Source: Rhyacophila brunnea
Lineage: Eukaryota; Arthropoda; Insecta; Trichoptera; Rhyacophilidae
Reading direction: 5' to 3'
DNA: 64,000 nucleotides
Assembly: GCA_022495005.1 (NCBI GenBank)
Contig: JAGYXB010000964.1
Location: 310,001 to 374,000 of the forward strand
In this document: positions 1 through 9,682 of the stretch, piece by piece
Numbering within the stretch: the stretch's first letter is position 1
How the letters are laid out: each line of letters begins with the position of its first letter
Program-made: the position numbers and the translations under genes
Notes under the pieces: model-generated
Seen by the model: the letters and a program-made list of their open reading frames with translations, nothing else
What the model was told of the DNA's origin: nothing
The model's database searches: none

Positions 1-170
1 TCTTGAGCTATAAATGGTGTAACTAACCCGACTTATATATATAGATACTTAATCAATTTGTATATGAGTCAGAGTATGGACTTAATAGGTTGAGCAAGTG
101 GCTGACATCCATTTCTCGTAAAAACAACAATATATTAATACAAACCTCTACTATGTGTACGGCCATATTA
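1..170 (+). repeat. 3' part of tRNA-derived SINE (family 1)
   Basis: From about position 50 the sequence matches the body of the full-length SINEs at 8801 and 32353: a GAGTCAG-GTATGGAC block, then the GTTGAGCAAGTGGCTGACAT block and the CCATTTCTCGTAAAAAC block. The tRNA-like head is absent, so this is a truncated or diverged copy. The first 50 bases show nothing recognisable. Confidence 0.65.
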
Positions 171-2390
171 TAGCTACAAAACACTTTGTTACTAACATTA
201 ATTTGTTAATATTTATGACTTAGTCAGTTTCTTGCATATTATTTTATTTTATCATATTATTAAGAATTAAAAAAAAATATTCATTTTGACAGACTTTATT
301 AAATAGTAATAAGAAATGGGTATATCAAAAAAGAATTAAACATATTATAATTATCAAAATAGATTATTTCGCTATTCATGGTTAAATAATATTATATTAT
401 ATCACCAAATAGATATTATTGACTTTTCAATTACCTTCCAATTTTAACCTGAGTTTCTTGAAGAAGGGCTTGTTTATTTATACTCACCAGAATATTTGAG
501 CTAATTGTTGAATTGTAGACACCGAATTTTCGGTTTTGACATATAAATTAAAAATCTACACGTATTTAAAAGATAAGTATGGAATTATTAGAAGTTTTTG
601 AAATAATAGGAACTGATTTCGATTATTGATTTGATCATCCATTCAAATGACTTGAAGAATTCTAAATATTTTTTAATAAAAGATTGTTTAAATCATTAAC
701 AAATTTTATATTTATTACATTTGATTTTCATATATAAATAAATATTACTTGTTTTGGGCATTGGATATTATTATAAACTTCAAAACACACCTAAGTACGT
801 GGTGACATCTTCAGTCTAGGGATTACTTCTCATGAGATAAATAAAATTATGATGCATTACATACAAGCGTAAGGCACCGCGATACATCCGATTGAGATCG
901 GTTGTGATGTGTAGCAGTTTGGTTTGGTGGAATAAATCTTATAAAAAAAAACTATACATAATATCTTGTTTTATTATTACACTACAATATTCTCTTCTAG
1001 TCTGATTTCTGTAGTCCTTCTATAATCCTTTAGATAAAAAATTCTCATATTTAAAAACGCCGCCATGATTTATTTTATAATATTAATATTTTACCCCCCA
1101 TTCTAATAAATAGATATCCAGTTTGCATTTTAGTTCAGAACCTCACACTTTCTAGTTCAAAAATAATTTATTTAAATAATATGAGTGTCCAAGATTTTTA
1201 ATATTTTTTATTGATCGAAAATAATTATTATAATGTGACCAAAAAATGATAGTCAGTTGTTTTCCTTCTACTCTTCCTAATTGTATTACCTACTTGTCAA
1301 GTGGCGCATATGGCTACCGCGCATTTAATAAATCCCCTACTTAAGCAATAATTAAAATATACAAAATACATATATAATATTATAAAACCGGCATGTTTAA
1401 TCAGCCTAATTCGAATTTCAAAAATATTTATATTGAAAATTACCACCACTTGAGTACCTATATAATTTTTGAAAATTTCACAACACTTTTAAAAAAATAA
1501 CCAATGATCTTTAGCGTGTAATCACATGTTCAAATATTATTTCCCACTTAACGTGAAATATTTTCCGACACCTTAAAAAGTATAAAAATTCATATCATTG
1601 CCGAAAATTCATGTTATTATTAAAAGTAAACATTACATATAACGAAATTCCAGTGTGTTGTTCCGATTTCATATTTTAAAGCAGTTTCTTATTAAAATAT
1701 GAAACATACATTAAATTATTATCTGCCTACTAATTTGTAGATGTTTTAAAAAGGTTATTTACCTACAAAGTACGGATTTTGATAACAATATAAGATCATT
1801 GTATTGGAATAAATGGTAAATTAATACAAAAAGTCAGTTAAGTATATTTGAATTCGTGTAAAATATTATAAGTATTGTGTAAAAATTCATCAGTTTTGTC
1901 ATTATAACTTTGGCTTACAATAATTATAATGCAATTAATTAATTACAAAGACTTATATATTTAGACACAACAAATATTGAGAAGTTTTTAAAATGCCATG
2001 TCGACGAAATATTCAAAAAGTTTGCGCCAAAATATAAATGTTTTTACAGCAATTTTATTTTTTAAATTACTAAAACATTATTAATTGATATTTATGATAG
2101 TAATATTTAGTCTTTTGCCAATTAATTTCATAATAACGCAATGGTAGTGACACGTATTTCTAAATCAAAATTTTATTGAAAAAAATGATCAAAAGCTTTA
2201 CAGTGAATCTCAAAAATATTACTAAAATTTAATGCTTTCGTTCGAATAAAAAATATATTAAAATCAATGTTTTTTCTCGCATAAATCTGAAGACAAGAAT
2301 GGATGTTTAGTTTAAACTTAGCCCAGTTGCACATTAAAAATTGTCTCGTCTGCGATATTAGTCATAAATCAAAACTGAGCGCAACATGCA
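171..2390. other. AT-rich intergenic DNA, no gene seen
   Basis: About 2.2 kb of AT-rich DNA with short, shattered reading frames in all frames. A TATAAAA stretch at 1581 and a short ATG reading frame followed by a possible donor at 1626 might be the missing first exon of the gene at 2979, but the donor is weak and I do not claim it. Confidence 0.5.
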
Positions 2391-2761
2391 ACTAGCTAGC
2401 AAAACCGTGAGAGGACAGTGACGTCACTCGGCAAGCCAAAATGATTGACAAAGTGCGACATTTCGGGATTATACCTGCACTGCATGTCGGGTGAAAATAG
2501 TTGCATGTGCCTCCAGATGTTTTTTTTTTCAAACTAAAAAGTCGCATTCGACCAATCTGCGGAGCTCCATTTGGCAACGCGTGTTTTGTGAATAACGATA
2601 AAGTCATATCGAAGTATTCGACACGTTGCAGTCGAGGCGAGTTTAGATGTGAGAGCCGGCTTAGAATACAAAAAATGATAATTTGAAACAACATAACGAT
2701 TGCCCATTTTTTACATTCGTTCATTAGTGTCGTCCGCGTATTACGGATGACTTCACAACCA
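2391..2761. other. Less AT-rich block without supportable gene
   Basis: A stretch of more balanced base composition between AT-rich flanks, just left of the MITE at 2766. Overlapping open frames exist on both strands, but neither shows codon structure, conserved motif or splice context, so I read them as chance. It is probably an old repeat that I cannot classify. Confidence 0.35.
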
Positions 2762-2937
2762 TTAAGCCGGGTACTCATTAGCGAGTCGTAACTGTAATAT
2801 TTCTAGATACTGTAACCAATTATTGTAGATGCGAAATAATTATGTATTAGGTTTGCCCACTAATTATTTGACGTCCATACTAGTTACTTTATGTACAACG
2901 GTTACAGTTACAGCTCGTTAATGAGCACCCGGCTTAA
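2762..2937. mobile_element. MITE with TTAA target-site duplication
   Basis: A 168-bp element (2766-2933) has terminal inverted repeats of about 35 bp: the left end GCCGGGTACTCATTAGCGAG is matched by the right end on the other strand with few mismatches. Both ends abut TTAA (2762-2765, 2934-2937). TTAA duplications are known for piggyBac-type and some other DNA transposons; no coding capacity is present. It lies about 40 bp upstream of the splice acceptor of the gene at 2979, so probably inside that gene's first intron. Confidence 0.8.
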
Positions 2938-2978
2938 AACACCCATAATGTATTGAATGTACTTACGTATTTTTTCAG

Positions 2979-3314
2979 ATGTCATCAAAACTACTATTTT
3001 TGATAATATTCGGAATATCTTTGATATTTAAAATTGTTACGAGTGATAAAAATATTAACTTTAATTCTAAAGGGGCATATATTACAAAAGAAACAAATGT
3101 GTATACATCTGATGATCAATTAAAAAATCCAGGGAAACATGAAAATATAGAAGATATTAGAAAATTGATCAAATATGATATTATTATTGCAATCAATGAC
3201 GATCTGGAGACCGCTGAAAGTAATAATTTTGTATCAAATAAGTATCAGGCAAGCAGAATTACTTTGGGTAATAAGCAAAACAAAAAGAAACGCATGCTAA
3301 TTAGAGTCTGTTAG
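2979..3314 (+). CDS. Small secreted protein, divergent member of the ETAE/RPLF cluster
   Basis: This 111-residue protein has a clear signal peptide (hydrophobic residues 5-20, likely cleavage after residue 22), a charged Asn/Lys-rich middle, a DDLETAES motif at 74-81 and a very basic end (NKKKR at 101-105). The ATG directly follows a pyrimidine-rich splice acceptor (AG at 2977-2978), so an untranslated or very short first exon lies upstream but was not found. AATAAA lies at 3448. The LETAE motif, signal peptide, exon layout and orientation match the genes at 7671 and 14138. Unlike them it lacks the FRPLFVYR core and the five-Phe tail, so it has diverged or is decaying. I do not recognise a named family, and function is unknown. 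Confidence 0.6.
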   Translation: MSSKLLFLIIFGISLIFKIVTSDKNINFNSKGAYITKETNVYTSDDQLKNPGKHENIEDIRKLIKYDIIIAINDDLETAESNNFVSNKYQASRITLGNKQNKKKRMLIRVC

Positions 3315-3447
3315 CAAAAAGAGTTTACTTTAGTATGACATCTTGATTTTTAACGAGTTAGTCGTGTCTATTTTTAGATATTTGTGTAGAGGAAATTTTG
3401 GAAAATGTAAATATTAATTACTATTAACTGTGTAACTAGCATGTGAA

Positions 3448-3453
3448 AATAAA
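3448..3453 (+). terminator. Polyadenylation signal AATAAA
   Basis: Canonical AATAAA about 130 bp after the stop codon of the small secreted-protein gene ending at 3314, in the expected orientation for 3' end formation. Confidence 0.5.
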
Positions 3454-4231
3454 TATTACTGTCTAAAAATAGTGCTACTAAAGTTAATATTACTTATTTT
3501 AATATCCAATGCTTAAGTTAATTTGACTTATATGATATCGAAAACAATGTAAATATAATTCACTGATCTTATTATAAAATAAACTGTTTCATAAAAACCC
3601 AGTTTAAATAATTATCTTTTCTTATATTAGTACTAGAAAATGTAGTACATTAAGTCGAAACTATGCATAAGATAATTATTATTATTGAAACTTCACTATA
3701 TTATAGTCTTAAGTTGGCGAGTGAATTGCAGTACATCTCTCCATCCTGGGCTGGTTGTATCATGTCACGAAAGAATTGTACATTGTATAGTCAAAATAAC
3801 CACATTTTATCAACGCTTCTGCTGCCATTTTTCCCTACATTATGAGCTGGAGTAAACCATATTTTTCGTTCAGAAAAATATGGCTGAGATATGGTACCTT
3901 TTCATGGCTTATTTACTCATCTTAAAACCTCTTCATTGGCAATGTGATCAGCTCATGAATTTGCCATTGTACGTCGATCCAGCCATATTTTACAATCTTC
4001 CAGTTTTTGGGTGGTTTGCTTGAGCGTTTAGACTTATGTCTCGATTGCAGAAAAGATGTAACCGAATTAAGCAAACGCTACAATCAGAACCTATAAAGTC
4101 TTTACACCCTGAACTTACAACTAACAACACAGTCATTATTTTGTTTTTAGCAAAATAATACGGAACAGTAAAAATACACAAACACCAAAGAAAACTCTCA
4201 AGCAAAGCAACATAATTTAAGGAAAATATTA
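3454..4231. other. AT-rich intergenic DNA, no gene seen
   Basis: Short open frames only (for example 60-80 codons near 3663 and 3990), with no signal peptide, domain or splice-site support. Confidence 0.45.
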
Positions 4232-4440
4232 TCATCATCATCGGCCAGAAGGTCTTGCCGACCTCCAGAAATTGTTGTCATTCTCCTTTGTCTGCCGCAA
4301 GCTGCCTTTGCCGTCTTAGTTTTGACGATGCTGTGTTTCTTTATATACACTCCAACTACCGTAGTCAAGGCTTTCCTTTAGTCTTCTCTTTCATTTCTAG
4401 TCGGTTGAAAACGACTCTCTTTTGTGGTTGATGTTTTTCC
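4232..4440 (-). mobile_element. 3' tail of a non-LTR retrotransposon
   Basis: Read on the minus strand, a decayed coding-like stretch rich in Lys, Arg and Ala codons ends in a short (GATGAT) repeat. That layout is typical of RTE-like LINE 3' ends, including the better preserved one at 59816 in this window. No reverse transcriptase motif survives here, so the assignment rests on the tail and codon pattern. Confidence 0.4.
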
Positions 4441-6350
4441 GTCTTTAAGATGTTATAAACTGTTCAACGGAGTCACCACACTCGAAGGTATAAACTAATA
4501 TGGATATCATTAAGTCAAATTTCAATATTTTACTTTCAAAGATGTCTAGTTGCTTCTCATAAGTTTAATAACACCCAAAAGATCCGATGCTGATTCTGTA
4601 AAACTTTGAGATGATTAGTAATCTGTAGCTGTAGTAGGATTTGTTTGTCAGAAGTAATTCGTAAGCCTAGACATACGAATTCGTCGGCTTTTGCAAATTA
4701 ATTCATGTGAATCAGTCAATATAGTTGCTTATTACATAAAAAAACTTATATTTCATGTTGACTTCATTGTTTAACTATTGATTACAGACTACAACACCAT
4801 ATAAATACACATTTCGAACTATAATCCTATTGTAATATAATAAAAATAGTTAATTAGTTTTACATCATCGCGGATGGATAACATCTTTTGATTATCTACC
4901 AAGATTAGATTTTATTTTCTGCCGATAGATGATAGGTACTATAATATTTGTAGATTTTGAAAAAAATCATTACTACCCATCTGTCGAAAACTAAAAGATA
5001 CTTCTATCTTCTAGCGCTCGAAATAGAAAAGTTTACGAACCTGAGCGCTCGACAATTTTCTGAAAAAATGAACATCGTTATAAATTTTATGTATATTTTA
5101 TAAAAAAAATTAGTGTGTTAGATGGTTTGTTATATCAATAGCTTATCTAGCTCAGACGCTCAAGTTATTTTTTCACAAACCGGAATGGCGCTCCGGTCCA
5201 TTTCTATCGCTGACTAAATAATCACAATAAAAAAATGGTAGGTTATCTTAAATAAACGTTCGTATGTTATTTATCAAATTTTCTCGAATGAAATCTCAAG
5301 ATTGAAAATACTAATTTTTTAATCGAAAAATTTGTCTTGGCTTTTGATCTGGTTTAATTATTCCAGTGATACTTCGCGTCGAAACAAATATTAAGTACTT
5401 CCTCAGTTCTCCACTACTCTCACGGTCTCAAGCAGTCTAGTCATATTTTGTGGTAGGTATAGTGCCTCCAAATAAGTGCAAATGAATCACGTGACAAGAA
5501 ACTTCGCTCATGATTTCCTCGTATGGTACAAAGCATTACTTGCAATCACTAATCAAGAGTGTCTCATACCATATCAAATTCAATGACACATAGTATAGAA
5601 AAATATTAACACCTACAGATACATTTACCAAAATATAATGTATATACTAAAAATATTTCCGTTCAAATTTGTACGTGCATCCTAATTAATCCATGACCGT
5701 CTTTGCACCAAAAATAATAATTGAACGGTGTTATTCAAAAAACAACAAACACACAATTTATATTTTTTAGATGAGAAATTTATTGACAAAAATAAGTTTA
5801 AAATACATTAACAGAATTAACAGCATAAAATCATAAATATAGTATATTAAAAAACATATATAAAAATCTAAAAACCTCCAGTCTCTTGAATACCTCAAAT
5901 ATACCCAAAATATTCAATGCCTAATCGTTAGGTACTCAACTGAGTGGCACTCACATATTCTATCATCCAAGCGACGAGCGATCTCTGCCATCATCTTCAG
6001 AGTAGTTCAAATGTTTCTAAATGCAAAGATACAGAGATATTTTGGTGACAGACAGTCGTATTTTTTGGATTTTTTGGTCTTAGCTAAGAGAACTACCTAC
6101 TGAACCTGACAACGTAACGTATTTATTCAGCTAAAATGTTTTTAGTGTCCCAATCCATGTACCTTCCTTTTCTCCATGAGATCATCGTGATATCATCAGG
6201 CCGATTGTCATCTTATTGACAGATTCAAATAAGTTCCATATCTCGACAGGATGTCGCACTCTCTGGTGGCATGCGGAGTACTTCTTCCAGCCACGTAAGA
6301 TGCTTATTTTTAACCACATTCGTTACCAAAAACTAACGTATCAGCTTATT
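4441..6350. other. AT-rich intergenic DNA, no gene seen
   Basis: No open frame with signal, domain or splice support. Partly repeated GCGCTCGA-type words occur around 5010-5180, but I could not define element ends. Confidence 0.4.
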
Positions 6351-6359
6351 ATCTCGTAG

Positions 6360-6440
6360 CCCAGTGCGTAAAACGCAAACCTTTCATACGGGGGCTCGGA
6401 GTTAGATCTCACTGAGGTCCCAATATATTGATGCGATTTT
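6360..6440 (+). repeat. tRNA-like SINE fragment (family 2)
   Basis: A short segment with the order GTGCGTAAAACGC, GGGGGCTCGGAG, then CTCACTGAGGTC corresponds, on the opposite strand, to the segments at 16044, 32899 and 60836. It looks like the head of a second tRNA-derived SINE family with a degraded B box. Confidence 0.4.
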
Positions 6441-6735
6441 CTCAAAACCTAGATGTGATTATTTTTCTTCTATTACTAAAATACACTACTGTTTTACTAC
6501 ACTACTATCATTGGCTCTAATGACCTAGTGAATGTAGGTACCCCTAATATTTGGCAGAGACATCGGTTTTCAGACCTCAAAATTGCAGACTCATATGATT
6601 TTATAAAATGCCAAATTTCTTACCTATATACGAAAATAGAATCCTTACGTGTATTTGATATTGTATTTTGAAGTAACATAGTACATAGTATGAAGATAAC
6701 TCCCATCAAAACTGAAAAATCGCAGATCGGCGTCA

Positions 6736-7330
6736 ATGATTTCGTCATATTCAGAAGAACCAACTAGGAACCAACTGAGAACAAAATAATTACAAGATAA
6801 AAAGAACTTTTTATATACCACGTCTTTAAATTTTCTGTTGAATCATATAAAATTGACAATTTTATGTGTGAAAAAATATTTTTTTGTACTTGATAGAAAT
6901 ACCGAATAAATATAGAACACTGAAATGTCATTTTCACATTTCATATTGATTTCAATAGTAACGCACGTATATATTAACAATTTAGTTGCTAGGACCACCC
7001 TCTTAAGTAACCAATAATAGTAAGTATTTTACTTTTTACGGATTTCTTCGGAAATAACTTTTCATACAAAACAGAATTAACTGAAAATGAATTCAATTCT
7101 ACTTAAAGATGGCTAAAACTATTAAAAGAATGCATTGGCATCGTGTTCTGGTATATTCTAAAAGTTTCAAATGTCAAGCTAGTCGGGAGTTTAGTTAAAA
7201 ATTGATTGCAAGATTTGTACCGGACAAACAACCACCGAACAAATAAAAATACGAGCTAAGAAAAACGTTGTAAAAAATCGCGAGTATCAGCATCAATGAT
7301 TTCGTCATATTATTCAGAAAAATCAACTAC
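6736..7330 (-). repeat. Interspersed repeat R3, copy 1, with flanking direct repeats
   Basis: On the minus strand this matches the segments at 28690-29135 and 54596-55030, sharing words such as TAGACATTTGAAACTTTTAG and CTAAATTATTAATATATAC. It is bracketed by a near-direct repeat of about 37 bp (starting CAATGATTTCGTCATATT at about 6737 and 7292). There is no coding capacity. The class is not clear. Confidence 0.6.
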
Positions 7331-7625
7331 AATAAATTTTAAATACATTTTGTTGTGAGTGTGTTAATGCGTATGCGGGATGGTTTCTTTCTGCAAAACA
7401 CCGTCTAATTGTTGACAGTGAATAAAAAAATACAACTATATCCTTAAAAATCTCTTCGCATTTTTTGGCACCTGTGAAGTTATATATATTTTGGAAAACA
7501 ATTCGGAGCTCAAAGATCATTCGTTTTTAGTAACAGGCGATCGTATTTTAACAATAATATAAATATTATTTTGTGCAAAGTGCAATAATGCCCATGAATT
7601 TAAGTGAAATACTTATTTTATTTCG

Positions 7626-7660
7626 TATATTTTAAATTTTACACGGCATTTGAAATCACT
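7626..7660 (+). promoter_or_regulatory. TATA-type core promoter
   Basis: TATATTTTA at about 7626 is followed about 28 bp later by TCACTAG, which resembles the arthropod initiator. This spacing predicts transcription start near 7656, only some 15 bases before the ATG at 7671. Inferred from sequence only. Confidence 0.5.
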
Positions 7661-7670
7661 AGTGATAAGT

Positions 7671-9682
7671 ATGGTAAGACAGTAAAAATATTCTATACTT
7701 TTTCAATGATTTTATATAATAATATGTAATAAAAAGAATAAGTAGTTACCAGATAAAATTAAACTCATATATAATTAAAAATCGTATTTTTTCAATTAGC
7801 TTCATATTCTTCTCATATAAAAATATGCTGGCTGTGATAAAAGTACGATTCGAGGTGAACTTGAACTTGAAGGGAAGGTTCCATAAATCTCAAATATGTT
7901 TTGTAGTATTGTAACTGAGTTAAAGTTCGATTCAATACAAATAAAAAAAATCAAGTTACAAATATTTATATTTTTTGGTAAAATCATTATTCTTTTCTTA
8001 AATGCGTTAAAACTATTATAATTTCTAAAAATCGTTAATATCACCTTTTAAACAACTGTTAAGAATACTTGGTTTTATTGTCCTCTTTATGAGGTATTAT
8101 GAAATATTAATATGTAAATTTATTCATTTTAATTACTAAGTGTTATTTACATAATATTATTTGATAAAATACTACTTAAATGTTAGTATTGGTTGATTAT
8201 TTTTGTCACTTTTTAAATTTGTTATTATAAATGTTTGTTGTGTTTAATATTCTTTCTATATTATAAAAGAAAAGGTTTATTAAAAATTGTTAACAAGATC
8301 AAGTACACGTTATAATAAGTAAATATTTGGTAGGGTAGTAATAAAATTACGGTTAGGTAATTAATATTACTTGATTTAAAAACACAAAAACCGATCAATA
8401 ATAACGCAATTTGATAAGCATTTCAAGTAGGACCTACTAGTTTAAATTATCGCAATTAGGTATGAGAGTCGTCACTTAATTGATTTAACTATATTGACAC
8501 GATACCAGTGGATAATATACGGGTTCAAATCCCGTATATCATCGTATAGCATCGTCTTTTCTTCAAATGTATTTTTTTCTAGTGGGTATAGATCTGAAGT
8601 GTTTTCAAGTTATGTATGTTCAATATATATGGAATGTTACATTCTCATTATTCGTTAATTATTCGTTGAATAAAAGATATTGTGTATTGAATGTTCTTTA
8701 GTTGAAAATGTCCCTCTGAGGCGGACGAAACCGGTCAAGTATAATATACTTTTAATGTTTTTAGATGCGTATTGGCCCAGATGCCCTGATGGCCTAGATG
8801 GCCCACGGTGACCGCGTGGCTTAAGCATTGGACTATCACGCCGTGGGTCTCAGGTTCGAATCCTGGGTCTGGCAAGTACACATATTGTTTTTCAATTTGT
8901 GTGTGAGTCAGGGTATGTACCTAATAGGTTGAGCAAGTGGCTAACATCCATTTCTCGTAAAAAACAAAAATCTGTTAATACAAACCTCTACCCTGTGGAG
9001 GCTCATATGATCCTATTAGGATCGGACATGGTCAAAAAAAATTGATTATTTAAAATGAAAATTATCAATTAGATCTATAAACTTATATTTTGGCTTGAAG
9101 CGTTACTTATTGTATGTTTAATATAAATTACTTCATATATAACTAGGTACTTGTATTTAACCCTGATTTGAAATTAGAAGAGTTTTTTTTTGATAACTCA
9201 ATAACTACTCTCTTTTGTTTTAGGTTACCAACATTTACACTGCATTATTATTTATATTTTCCATGATTGACACTTCTTACCAAAACGTTATAAAACCTCC
9301 AGAAGAAACAACATCAATAGAAAATAATATCAATGAAGTTTTAAATAATAATAATGTTACACTATTAAAAGAAGACAAAAACCAAGAAGAAGTCTTATTA
9401 AACGGATATATTTCTAAAAACAATAATGTCATAAGTGATTACTACGATGATGATACCGTGAACAGTACTTTAAGTTATGATACGGAAGAAAACGTTGTGG
9501 TGAAGAGTGACTCATACGTTGGTCTTGACGAAAATTTAGATTCAGATGGTGAAATTATGGAAACTGCAGAACACAATATAGTTTTTAGACCGTTGTTTGT
9601 TTACAGACAGCTGAAGGAGAAACGAAAACAAAATAAACAGAAATATAAATTTAAGAGAGTGCGATTTTTTTTCTTTTTTTAA
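7671..9682 (+). CDS. Secreted ETAE/RPLF-core protein with five-Phe C terminus
   Basis: Two exons: the start codon alone (7671-7673), followed at once by the donor GTAAGA, and 9224-9682 after the acceptor TTTTGTTTTAG. The phase-0 join gives 153 residues. Residues 1-16 form a hydrophobic signal sequence. Residues 20-110 are Asn/Asp/Glu-rich low complexity with some N-glycosylation sequons. The conserved core METAEHNIVFRPLFVYRQ is at 113-130, followed by a Lys/Arg-rich segment and the tail RVRFFFFF at 146-153. The core and tail are almost the same as in the gene at 14138, so they are paralogues. The basic stretches could be convertase sites. No known domain is recognised and function is unknown. 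Starting at the internal ATG at 9263 would delete most of the signal peptide. Confidence 0.7.
8480..8545 (+). other. Isolated tRNA-like T-arm
   Basis: A perfect T-arm hairpin, ATACGGG-TTCAAAT-CCCGTAT, includes the B-box word GGTTCAAATCC, but there is no matching anticodon arm or acceptor stem. Probably a SINE or tRNA relic within the first intron of the 7671 gene. Confidence 0.35.
8801..9042 (+). repeat. Full-length tRNA-derived SINE (family 1)
   Basis: The head (8801-8875) is tRNA-like, with a D-arm/A-box region TGACCGCGTGGC and an intact B box GGTTCGAATCC at 8853-8863. It continues into a tRNA-unrelated body and ends GATCCTATTAGGATCGGACA plus an A-rich run. A near-identical copy is at 32353. 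It sits in the intron of the gene at 7671, in sense orientation. No clear target-site duplication. Confidence 0.85.

Noticed and set aside
1581..1631. First exon for the gene at 2979
   Set aside because: The TATA box is fair but the donor is weak and the predicted start falls on the ATG itself; not enough to call.
2392..2778. Open frame of 128 codons on the minus strand
   Set aside because: It overlaps the MITE end and a plus-strand frame, has no start context, domain or splice support, and reads like chance.
9263..9682. Single-exon start at the internal ATG 9263
   Set aside because: It cuts off most of the signal sequence; the acceptor at 9222-9223 and the upstream ATG|GTAAGA give a complete signal peptide.
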